A stretch of 64,000 nucleotides of DNA from Sindora glabra. Lineage: Eukaryota; Streptophyta; Magnoliopsida; Fabales; Fabaceae. Below the pieces are notes generated by a model that was not told where the DNA came from, searched no databases, and was given only the letters and a program-made list of their open reading frames with translations. The stretch is from NCBI GenBank assembly GCA_020226215.1, contig CM035236.1, positions 50,281,057 through 50,345,056 of the forward strand, read 5' to 3'. Below are positions 48,149-58,367 of the stretch, piece by piece. How positions within the stretch are numbered: position 1 is the first letter of the stretch; every line of letters starts with the position of its first letter. Position numbers and translations under genes: made by a program.

Positions 48149-49110
48149 ACGTTGTACATATGATGAGAGAATGCAATCTTAGTACATGGTAAAGTCAAGT
48201 AGAAGACATAGATGTTATCAATCTCATAATGAAAAAGGCTATTAAAGATTAATGGGTGATCTTAAATGAAATAGAATAAGATATTCTATTCAGAAGCAAC
48301 TAACAAAGATAAGGACCATAAGTAAGATTTCAAATGCACTTAACTAATGGAATACAATAAGATAAGATATTATATTTAGATACGAAGACTAGCAGAGATG
48401 AAGACATAGATATCATCAATCTCATAATTGAAAACTAATAGAGATATAAAAGTCTTAGCTGTTGTGACTGGAGCATAACCGTTATTGTCGAGTCTGAATA
48501 ATAACAATGGAACCTCACGTGTTAAAATAATTTTCTCTGTTTACAAAAATATGGTTTTTCTGGCTCCTAAGCTTCACACATGTTAATTACATTATTACTG
48601 ATAATCTTTGTCTTATTAATTTCGTCAACATAAAATATAGATGATATAACATGATTATTGAGTTTAAATTGCAGCTCATTTTAAAAAATCTAGTTATATA
48701 TAGTTCATAATATTAGTTTAGATTGATATATTACATAAATTTTTTCACATAATTTTGCAATATTTTTTAATGATTTATTTATATTTAAATCAATATATAT
48801 CAACTAGTTTTTGTTAATTATATTATACAAAAAGAATATGCAAAAACATATCTAATAAATGAACATACAATAATATTACCATGCTTATTGGAAAAGTTAT
48901 TGATGGAGTTTAGGTTACGAAAAATACAACCATGAAAGTTCTTAAAAAGTTATTTTACATTATTCCTAAACAAAAAAATATATTTTTCTAAATGATGACT
49001 TTTAGACAAAAAGGATTTCGACATAGTTGAAATCGAAAAAAAATAAATAAATCAAACAAGGGATAAAAATATATGTTAAAATAAAGGAAGCAAAGGAAAA
49101 TTATTGAAAT
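48149..49110. other. AT-rich non-coding stretch
   Basis: The probable right target duplication CAAAT of the copia element is at 48144-48148. Beyond it no gene or element is recognised. Confidence 0.45.
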
Positions 49111-49113
49111 TAA

Positions 49114-49914
49114 GAGTCTGTTTGGTTAATGGAGGGAAATGAATTTTAGGAATTTATTTTTCAACTTTCTCTTATTTGGACTTTTAAAAATTTTGGTTAA
49201 TAAGAAAATAAATTCTGGTCAACTAGAAAATTATATTATTTTTTAGAAAAATAACTTTCCATTTTAAAAAATGAAATTCATTTTCTTTATTATTCAATAC
49301 ATCTATACTTGAGTCCAAGCTTTTTGCCTTCTCATCTTATTACGCAATCGCAATCGTAATCACAAGTAGAATTTATTTTTATTTATTAAATATTTTCATG
49401 ATAGATGCTCTATTTCTATTTTTATAAAATTTATTTTTATTTATTAAAGTTCAGGTATACATTTTTATGCAATATTTACTTAAAATATTATATCTTTCTT
49501 TCTTATGATAGATATTCTATTATATAATATTTCACAATAATTAATTATTCTAATTATGTGAATCTATGTATAAAATTTTATAATATCTTGAATATATATT
49601 TTATTGTTAGATATCAATCATTATTAGATTATTGGGCACTAAGAACAATAAAAATTTTAAAAAAATTATTTTTTAAAAAGTATGTAAAATTATAATAATT
49701 TTGAAATGAATAATTTTGATTTATTTCAAATATTTTTGGAGTAAATAATTTTGATTTACTTTAAACTGAATTAATTTTTCTTTGTGCACCAAACACCAAA
49801 AAATATTTTTTCTTTATGTACCAAACAATAAAAAATTAATTTATTTTCTAAAAATATGTTTTCTTAGGAAAGTTTTTTTTTTAAATTCTATTTTTCCCTA
49901 AACCAAATGTATCC
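49114..49914. mobile_element. Tourist-like (PIF/Harbinger) MITE
   Basis: 801 bp with imperfect inverted ends: the left is GAGTCTGTTTGGTTAATGGA, and the right end reversed is GGATACATTTGGTTTAGGGA. It is flanked by TAA at 49111-49113 and 49915-49917. The TAA duplication and G(G/A)GTCTGTTTGGTT ends are typical of Tourist MITEs. The interior is AT-rich with words such as TTTTCTAGAAAA-like inverted blocks, and no coding capacity. Confidence 0.6.
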
Positions 49915-49917
49915 TAA

Positions 49918-50386
49918 GATTTACTCCAAAGTAAATGTCAATTGAAAATAAAAAAATGCTGTGAAAATGGTATAAGTATAGCGTTAGTTTAACCTAAACA
50001 TTTTTGCAACTAGATGATACAACAAGAAAACTGCTACCTATGCTGCTGTCATTGGTGTAGGCATTGTTGGGGCACACTTCTGGCCTCTCTGGTGATTCTA
50101 GCTAGCTCTCCCATAAGGGGATGCATCGATCAACATATCTCTAAGCACGTAATCATCTTTGGACTGAGGCTTACTACGCTTACCAATGTTCGCTGCAGAT
50201 GATTGATAATAGGACTAAGATTTAAAAAATAGTTCGCGACTGCAATATTATATTTTTGGACGAGACTGCATTTATGATTTTCTGTAAATTTAAACTGTTA
50301 TGACTGTATTTTTCCTTATTAGTCCATATCGGACTGTGACCACCACTGCGATTTAAATCCATGTGACAGAGTATGGAACAAAACCC
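49918..50386. other. Less AT-rich stretch, nothing recognised
   Basis: Base composition is closer to coding DNA than the surroundings from about 50010 on, but frames are short on both strands. It may be the 3' part of the broken gene suggested by 50387-51180. Confidence 0.35.
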
Positions 50387-51180
50387 TCATGTTAACAGCT
50401 TTACACTCGATGACAAGCTTGCTAACAATGTCTGGTACAGTTTATCCAAGCGTTCTCCTAGACTAGCTTCTAGAGATGTCATCTGTTGCTTAACATCATG
50501 TGTCATCGCGCTCATCCTCGAACTAATGGCATTGATTGAAGACTCCAACTGCTGCATTCTAACATCTAATCCTTGTAAATTCAATGTGTATTCATATTCG
50601 TGTGTTACATCGTTCTGACGTGAATGTGATACAGTTTTTGTAATATGCAGGTGCCTATGAATGGCTCATTCGACGCTTGTGAGTTGATCCTGAGGCTTGG
50701 CTAACATCCATAGCCAAAACACCGCTAGGCATAAGCTAATGCAACCAAGTTTTGGTAAGGGATGAAATCATGGATCAAAATATAAGTTAAACATAATAGA
50801 AGAACCATGTCCATGTTAAGCAGACACCATAAATGCATATTCCGTAAATAACAGTAGACATTTAATAAGTGCAATGAACGTAGTCAACTAGTCTGAATAA
50901 AATACGAACTGGTTCCACTAACACAAGCAACGTACAGATACAAGGCGTTTTCACGCAATCATATCTAGAAGAAATCTCAATCACTCCATGTAACTCTGTT
51001 GTAGCACTCTACCTTGTTGCGTTGACCTTCGTACCGAACGTCTGGTCTAGCATTAGCAGGTCTGCTTTTCTGTCATCCCCATCCACTTTTATCTCGTTAG
51101 TGTCCCCCACTTTAGCGATCAGTCCCAATGTTTGCTTTTGTTTAGCAAAGTGGAAAAGTGCTTTAGGAAGGAAGAGGTTA
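50387..51180 (-). pseudogene. Exon-like fragments with coiled coil, unknown
   Basis: Two minus-strand stretches look coding. At 51180-51010 the frame reads F-A-K-Q-K-Q-T-L-G-L-I-A-K-V-G-D-T-N-E-I and ends at a donor-like ACAAG|GTAGAG. At about 50650-50387 a frame opens after an acceptor-like CATTCATAG and carries heptad-like coiled-coil sequence (M-Q-Q-L-E-S-S-I-N-A-I-S-S-R-M, then L-E-A-S-L-G-E-R-L-D-K-L-Y) to a stop. The region is clearly less AT-rich than its flanks, hinting at a later arrival or a real former gene. I cannot name the family; an accessory protein of a DNA transposon is one possibility. Confidence 0.35.
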
Positions 51181-51827
51181 AAGGACATATGAAATTATCT
51201 TATCAATATTTATATTAAATTGGGGTTCCCTAAATTGCCATTTAAATATTTCATTATAGAATTGTAAAAAAAAAATATTTTAAAGTATGTAATGTTTGAT
51301 TTGTAAGCATATGCTGGTAACTTTTGTTATAATATTAGACATGGTTTGTTAACCCCCCCCCCCCCCCGGCAACTAGTTTGGTTGTTGTGATAATTTAAAA
51401 TGCAATATACCATGTTTTGTTGTGTATTTTGAATGTTTTGCGTTTTTTAAGTTCATGTTTACTTCTATTTAATATGCAATACCAGTTTCCATGTGGCAGG
51501 CTTATTTGATAAAAAAAAAAAAAAGAAAGAAGAGTATTGCACCTTCAACAAGTTTTTCATATATTATTGTGGTAGGAGTATATCATATTATGGTCAGACA
51601 TGTTGCAGCATGCATGCTTCAAATTTTAAGCTATAGTGTACAGTTAAATAAGACAAGTTTTATAATCAATTACTTTTTTATATCAGTAATCATAAAAATT
51701 ATGAAATAAATTATCTCAACTTAACTAATTAATTATGAAGAAAAATAAATTGGATAAAATGCATACAATATTTCTTCTTTAAAATTAGTACCACATTTTT
51801 AATCAATTATAAAAGCACCCTATTACT
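51181..51827. other. AT-rich stretch with a C15 run
   Basis: Contains a homopolymer of 15 C at 51353-51367. An open frame at 51491-51709 has a lysine-rich start from a poly-A run and no recognisable content. It includes the presumed 3' flank of the GRF-like gene whose stop is at 51828. Confidence 0.5.
51353..51367. repeat. C15 homopolymer
   Basis: Fifteen consecutive C in otherwise AT-rich DNA. It could form unusual structures on either strand, and is a likely site of length error in sequencing. Confidence 0.95.
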
Positions 51828-51875
51828 TCAAATGTTCACTAAAACTATAGAAATAACAACAACTATAACAAGGCA

Positions 51876-51884
51876 AAAGAAAAA
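51876..51884. repeat. 9-bp target duplication, left (AAAGAAAAA)
   Basis: Matches 57035-57043. Low complexity alone would be weak evidence, but removing one copy with the element restores an open frame through the membrane segment. Confidence 0.75.
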
Positions 51885-52659
51885 GGTCTAGACTTCCATA
51901 TCCTACTGATTTAGTAGGACATGCAGCCCTACTGCTCTCTAAACCATTAATTTCTTATTAACTTTGTTGCACTCCTTAGCAAAAAAAGACACATTTAGCT
52001 TTTTCAATATCTAAAAATTACACTTTCACCCATTGACGTTCAATTTAATAAATATACAATTTAATCTTTCAATCTTTTATTTATAATATATAAATAATAA
52101 TATTTACCAAATAATATATAAATAAATAGTAATAATTTATATATAATAATATCATATATTTTATAATATCAAATTAATTTTAATATTACATATATTATTA
52201 TATTATATTTCATTATTTATATATAAAACTAAAAAAATTTAAATTAATTTATACAATATTTTGAACATAAGCATCATTTTTTCAAGTGAACAAAAGATTT
52301 TGACTTTTTTTTCCTTTTTAATCTTTTGGGTGAATTGAAACTAAGGTTTTTTTTTTATAATATTTAAAGATTTTTTGCCTCAAGATTTTTTAATTTTTTT
52401 ATTCAAGAGGTTTTGACTATTGAATAATATTTTAACACAATCTGTTTTTCTAGTTTTTTATTTTGATGTTTTTGATAAATTTTTAAGCATATTCATTAAC
52501 TTTAAAGATAAGGTTTTTTTTAAGCTAACATGAATCATTTACTTTTTTTTATAATTTCACTTTTTTTTAACAAGTTAGAGTAGTGATTAATTTTTTGTAA
52601 TAATACATGTTGATTTTTAATGATATTTATTTTATTCATTTATTTAAAATTTTTTATTG

Positions 52660-53690
52660 ATGTTACTATTCGGAGACCGAACAGTAACATACTCTTTTTT
52701 TATAATTTGGTTATTAATGAGACTTGATTTCTCTATTTATTTAAGATTTTTTATCGATATTACTGTTTGGAAACTAAATAGTAACATATTACTATCTGAA
52801 GACATAACAGTAACATATTATTTTTTAACAGTTTAATTACTAATGAAACTTGATTTATCCATTTATTTGAAATTTTGAGTCGATGTTACTATTTAGAAAT
52901 CAAACAATAACAAAGAGTAATATGTTGATATTTAGCAGTTTAATTATTAATTAGACTTGATTTATCCAACTAATTGAGATTTTTTATTAATGTTATTATT
53001 TGGAGATAAAACAGTAACATATTTTTTTTAATAGTTTGGTTGTTAATAAAACTTGGTTTATCCATTTATTTGAGATTTTTATTTAATATTACTATTTGGA
53101 CACTAAACAGTAACATGTTACTGATTAGAAATGAAATAGTAACATGATATTCTTTGGTAATTTAGTTATTAATTAGACTTAATTTATCCATTTATTTAAT
53201 ATTTTTAATCAATATTATTGTCCACCAAATAGTAGTATGCTCTTCTATAGCAGTTTGATTATTAATGAAATTTAATTTATCTATTTATTTAGGATTTTTA
53301 GTTGATGTTACTATTTAAAAATTAAACAATTCCAAATAATAACATGTTATTATTTAAAAATGAAATAGTAACGTGCTGTTCTTTAGCAGCCTAGTTGTTA
53401 ATGAGACTTTATTTATCTATTTATTTAGAATTTTTAGGTGATGTTACTATCTGGAAATTAAATAATAATATGTTACTGTCTAGAGATAAAATAGTAACAT
53501 ATTCTTTGACATTCTAGTTATTAATGAGACTTTATTTATCTATTTATTTAAGGTTTTAATTAATATTACTATCTAGAGATTAAATAATAACATGTTATTG
53601 TCTGGAGATAAAATAGTAACATGCTGTTCTTTAGCAGTTTACTTATTAATGAAACTTAATTTATCTATTTTAGTTAGAGCTAAGGTTACT
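52660..53690 (+). repeat. Tandem array in the left arm, about 9 units
   Basis: Units of roughly 95-135 bp, each with GTTACT(A/G)TTTGGAGAC..AACAGTAACAT (a short palindrome around CAGTAACATGTTACTG) followed by a GAGACTTGATTTATCCATTTATTT block. Units have diverged by several to many substitutions. Confidence 0.9.
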
Positions 53691-54180
53691 TTTTTGTAAT
53701 ATTTGTGAGTTTTTTACCTTAAATTTTTTTAATTTTTTTTATTCATGAGATCTTGACTTTTGAATACTATCTTAATGTAATCTATTTTTCTAATTTTTTA
53801 ACTATGAAACAATAATATAACCACTTATTTTCATCTATGTTCATATGATCTTTTGATAAAAAATAAGAAAATTTAATTTCGGTAGGGTCTACCTGATGGA
53901 AAATATGTAGATTGAGTTTAAAACTTTAAACAACTATAACTTTGTGCTCGATTATCCGATTAGCACAAATTATATGTCAATTTCATATAACTTTTCAAGA
54001 TCTACATGTTTGGTATTTTGCCCATTTTGGCTAGCAAAAAAAAGTCTATTTCAATTATTTTTCTTCATTTTCTTATCATTTTGCTAACTTTGACCTCATT
54101 TTTCTTAATTTAAATTTATTCAAATCCCACATTAAACTTTTGCTTCTTAATTCTTTTAGTATCCAATAATGTCATAATAA
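53691..54180. other. Central spacer of the foldback element
   Basis: Unique sequence between the arrays, except that 53675-53800 repeats the subterminal block seen at about 52338-52466 (and inverted at about 56440-56575). Thus the internal edge carries a third copy of subterminal sequence. No coding frame. Confidence 0.7.
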
Positions 54181-56270
54181 TTAAACTACTTAAATAAATA
54201 GATAAATCAAATATCATTAGTAACTAAATTGCTAAAGAATAGCATGTTACTATTTAGTTTCTAAACAGTAACATATTATTATTTAGTCTTCAAATAGTAA
54301 TATTAATTAAAAATTTTAATTAAATAGATAAATTAAATCTCATTAATAATTAAATTACTAAAAAATAATATGTTACTATTTCATCTTAAAATAGTAATAT
54401 ATTACTATTTGGTCTCCAAATAGTAATAACGATAAAAAATTTTAAATAAATGAATAAATCAAGTTTTATTAATAATTAAATTATCAAAGAATAATATATT
54501 ACTATTTCGTCTCTAAATAATAACATTAGTAACATGTTACTACTTGATCCCCAAATAGTAATATCGACTAAAATTTTAAATAAATGGATAAATTAAATTT
54601 GATTAATAATTAAAATACTAAAGAACAGTATATTACTGTTTGATCTCTAAATAATAATATCAATAAAAATTTTAAATAAATGGATAAATTAAGTCTCATT
54701 AACAATTAATTATCAAAGAATAATATGTTATTGTTTAGTCTTCAAACAATAACATGCTACTTTTTCATCTCCAGACAATAATATTAACCAAAAATTCTAA
54801 ATAAATAGATAAATTAAATCTCATTAACAATTAAATTATCAAAGAAAATATGTTACTATTTGATCTTCTAATATTAATATGTTAATATTTAATCCCCAAA
54901 TAGTAATATTAACTAAAAATCTTAAATAAATAGATAAATCAAGTCTCATTAACAACAAAATTACTAAAGAACAATATGTTACTATTTCATCTTCAGATAT
55001 TAACATCGATAAAAAATTTAAAATAAATGGATAAATCGAGTCTTATTAATAACTAAACTATTAAACAATAACATGTCACTATTTAGTCTTCAAATAATAA
55101 CATGCTAATATTTTATCTCCAAATAATACTATCAATAAATTTTTTTAAATAAATAGATAAATCAAGTCTCATTAATAATTAAATTATCAAAGAATAGTAT
55201 ATTACTATTTCATCTCTAAACAGTAATATCGACTAAAAATCTTAAATAAATGGATAAATTAAATTTTATTAATAATTAAAATATCAAAAAATAATATGTT
55301 ACTGTTTGATTTTTGAATTATAATATCAACAAAAAAATTTAAATAAATGGATAAATTAAGTCTTATTAATAACTAAACTGTCAAAGAACAAGATGTTACT
55401 ATTTAATCTTTAAACAGTAACATGCTACCATTTCATTTCTAAACAGTAACATCAAATAAATGGATAAATCAAGTCTCATTAATAATTAAATTGTTAAAGA
55501 ATAACATGTTATTGTTTCGTCTCTAAATAGTAACATTGACTAAAAATCTTAAATAAATAGATAAATCAAATTTTATTAATAATTAAAATATCAAAACAGT
55601 ATGTTACTGTTTAATCTCCAAATAGTGACATTAATAAAAAAATTTAAATAAATGAATAAATCAAGTCTCATTGATAACTAAACTACCAAATAACATCGTA
55701 TTACTGTTTCATCTCTAATTAATAACATGTTACTATTACTATTATTGTGTAGTTTCTAAATAGTAACATCAATAAAAAAAATCTTAAATAAATACATGAA
55801 TTTAGTCTTATCAATAACTAAATTGCTAAAAAAGAGCATGTTATTGTTTAGTTTTCAAATAGTAATATCAACTAAAAAGTTTAAATAAATGGATAAATCA
55901 AGTTTAATTAATAATTAAACTGCCAAAGACTAGTATGTTACTGTTTCATCTTCAGACAGTAACATATTATTGTTTGGTTTCCAAATAATAATATTGACTA
56001 AAAGTTTTAAATAAATGGATAAATCAAGTCTCATTAACAATTAAACTGTTAAAGAACAGCATATTACTGTTTCGTCTCCAGATAGTAACATAAACAGTAA
56101 TATATTATTGTTTGGTCTCTAAACAATAATATTGATAAAAAATCTCAAGTAAATGAAGAAATTAAGTTTTGTTAACAACCAAATTGTCAAAGAGGAGTAT
56201 GTTTTCAAATAGTAACATCAACTAAAAATCCTAAATAAATAGATAAATCAAGTCTTATTAAGAACCAACA
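54181..56270 (-). repeat. Tandem array in the right arm, about 19 units
   Basis: Same unit as the left array in reverse: AAATAAATGGATAAATCAAGTCTCATTAATAA-type blocks (each under 40 bp) alternating with AACATGTTACTGTTT palindromes. Average spacing about 108 bp. The unequal number of units in the two arms implies expansion or contraction after the inverted structure formed. Confidence 0.9.
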
Positions 56271-57034
56271 TATATTATTACAAAAACTCTCATATATTAT
56301 TACAAAAAATTAATCACCACTCTAATTTATTGAGAAAAAAAGTAGAACTATAAAAAAAAAAGTAAATAATTCATGTTAGCTTAAAAAAAACCTTATCTTT
56401 AAACTTAATGAATGTGCTTAAAAATTTATCAAAAACATTAAAATGAAAAATTAGAAAAACAGATTGCATTAAGATATTATTCAATAGTCAAGACCTCTTG
56501 AATAAAAATAAATAAAAAATTTTGAGGTTAAAAATCCTCAAATATTACTAAAAAAAAAAACTTTAGTTCCAACTTACCCAAAAAAGAAAAAGAATAAAGA
56601 AAGAAAGTTAAAATCTTTTGTTCACCTGAAAAAATAATGCTTATGTTCAAAATATTGTATAAATTAATTTAATTTTCTTTAGTTTTATATATAAATGATG
56701 AAATATAATATAATAATATATGTAATATTAAACTCAATTTGATATTATAAAATATATGATATTATTATGTATAAATTATTATTGTTTATTTATATATTAT
56801 TTGGTAAATATTATTATTTATATATTATTAATAAAAGATTAAAAAATTAAATTGTAATTTTATTAAATTGAAGGTCAAAGGCTGAAATTATAATTTTTGA
56901 ATATTGAAGAAGTTGAATCTGTCTTTTTTTACTAAGGAGTGCAGTAAAGTTGGTAAAAAATTAATGATACAGAGAGCGCCACGTGAGCAAGGCTATATGC
57001 CCTACTAAATCATTTGGGTATGGAAGTCTAGAGC

Positions 57035-57043
57035 AAAGAAAAA
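57035..57043. repeat. 9-bp target duplication, right (AAAGAAAAA)
   Basis: Matches 51876-51884. Confidence 0.75.
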
Positions 57044-57369
57044 TATACCAAAAATACAAGTCTTAAGTGTGTTGAGTGTCATTTCAATCATCTCCATTTT
57101 AGAATTCAGACTTTTAATTTCCTCTTTGAGTTCTTCTATAGCAATACTCTATTCCCTATTTTATTCTCTTGTTTTCCATTCTATTTCTTCATTTCTTGAA
57201 TATCATTTTGTCTCATTGATAGGTGCACACCAAGAAATAAAATTTATCCAGTTATAGTCTGTCCCTTTTTTTTTTCAAATTTGGATATCTTCACAAAATT
57301 AATTTGCTCACACTTACATTTCTTTCTCAAAAATCTCAACCTTTTACTTATTACATTAGTAGTAGACAT

Positions 57370-58312
57370 ATTTTCCTTTAAAAATCATAAGTTGTAAAAG
57401 AAAAATTATTAGGTAGAAATTTGAAAACATAAAAGAAGAACAAATTAAAAGGAAAAAAGAGGGAGAGGAAGAACTCGTTTACTATCTCCTTGCACTAGGA
57501 ATTGTGTAAATAGTGAACGGAGACTGCCATACCCTATTTTATGGTTGAAAGAGGTATTTTTAGGAATTTTAGGTTAAAAATGACCTTGCTTTTTTGACTT
57601 AATAGAGCTTATCTCCATTAGACTCATTTGAATTTATGTGTAGTGCCTTTTTTAGTTTGAGAGGAGGTCTATGTATTTTTGTCAAACTTAAGAAGAGGGC
57701 AAAGTAATTAACTCTTGTTTAAAAATATAAATTAATTGACTATTACATCAACTCATTCAGTTAATTCAAATATTTTAGTAATAATGAAATGAATTTACAT
57801 TATAACATAAAAAAGAAAGGAGGATTCAAAATCAATATTTTAAAATATAGCTTAGATTAATATAGACAAAAAAAATTGAATATAGGAACGCAATGAAGAA
57901 TGATTAAATGGTGACCACATAAGGTTAGCCAGCGAATATAGCTTATCACAAGTTTGACCGAGACAAAGTAGATGTTCCAGTTTAATCGTATAGAAATGCA
58001 CTCAGCATGTGTGCATTTGTGATTGGGTCCGCATTGCAAACAAGTGTTCAGAGTAATTAACGGTATGTATACTGCGAACAAAGTAAGGCAAGTGGTCCAC
58101 TCGCGAAACAACAATGGGCTTGGCCAAATACGGAAGTGGGGACCTGTATTGATTTATGCATCATGAGTTTGTCAATGATATGATTTTCATGAAAGGGGAA
58201 TTCCTTATCAGTGGCAAAGTTTGTCTTCATTGAAGCAAAAATTTTTTATTGATATCGCACGTATCAAGGTATTGCTTCACATTGAAATTTCTATTTTTTC
58301 TTGCCTCAAGCA
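57370..58312. other. Flank between GRF-like gene and LINE
   Basis: The first 150 bp may be the 5' leader of the minus-strand GRF-like gene. A minus-strand 85-codon frame at 57857-58114 has seven cysteines and hydrophobic runs but nothing recognisable. No element ends seen apart from the LINE tail. Confidence 0.45.
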
Positions 58313-58327
58313 TTTTTTTTTTCTTTT
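58313..58327 (-). other. A-rich tail of the LINE
   Basis: A T-run interrupted once on the plus strand corresponds to the poly(A) end of the minus-strand element, about 40 bp beyond the last codon. Confidence 0.7.
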
Positions 58328-58367
58328 TGGTGAAAACAGGGCTAGAGACCAGCATTAAAAAAGGGAG

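Larger units (their letters stand above)
51885..57034. mobile_element. Foldback Mutator-like element with kilobase inverted arms
   Basis: 5,150 bp. Ends are GGTCTAGACTTCCATA and, reversed from the right, GCTCTAGACTTCCATA, with 9-bp target duplications. The left arm (51885 to about 53690) and right arm (about 54180-57034) are reverse complements over their whole unique outer parts: subterminal CACTCCTTAG, GAACATAAGCAT, CAAGAGGT(C/T)TTGAC, ACAATCTGTTTTTCTA. Both continue into arrays of a roughly 110-bp unit, about 9 in the left arm and about 19 in the right. No transposase; the central 0.5 kb is unique. Long TIRs and a 9-bp duplication fit a non-autonomous TIR-MULE. Confidence 0.85.
51828..57369 (-). 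pseudogene. GRF-zinc-finger-like membrane protein, split by a MULE
   Basis: Minus-strand gene from ATG 57369 to TGA 51828, with a 5.15-kb foldback element inside its last exon. Reading: M-S-T-T-N-V-I-S-K-R, then K-K-C-K-C-E (first CxC of a GRF-like finger). A 10-A run at about 57272 shifts the frame; with one more A it would continue through I-S-W-C. Stops follow at about 57212 and 57170. A coiled coil comes next (I-E-E-L-K-E-E-I-K-S-L), then a membrane segment that begins at 57035-57058 and finishes at 51830-51884 (F-F-F-C-L-V-I-V-V-V-I-S-I-V-L-V) after the element is skipped. About 120 aa without the element. Same plan as the relic at 7092-9988. Family inferred from this plan; the seamless join is direct evidence that this was an exon. 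Confidence 0.6.

Noticed and set aside
52660..56270. Regularly spaced repeats that might suggest a CRISPR array
   Set aside because: The repeats are about 110 bp, diverged, inverted between the two arms and bounded by transposon ends with target duplications, in plant DNA. They are tandem units of a foldback MULE.
57857..58114. 85-codon minus-strand cysteine-containing frame
   Set aside because: No recognisable motif or start context; hydrophobic runs from T-rich DNA. Kept only as a remark in the flank entry.
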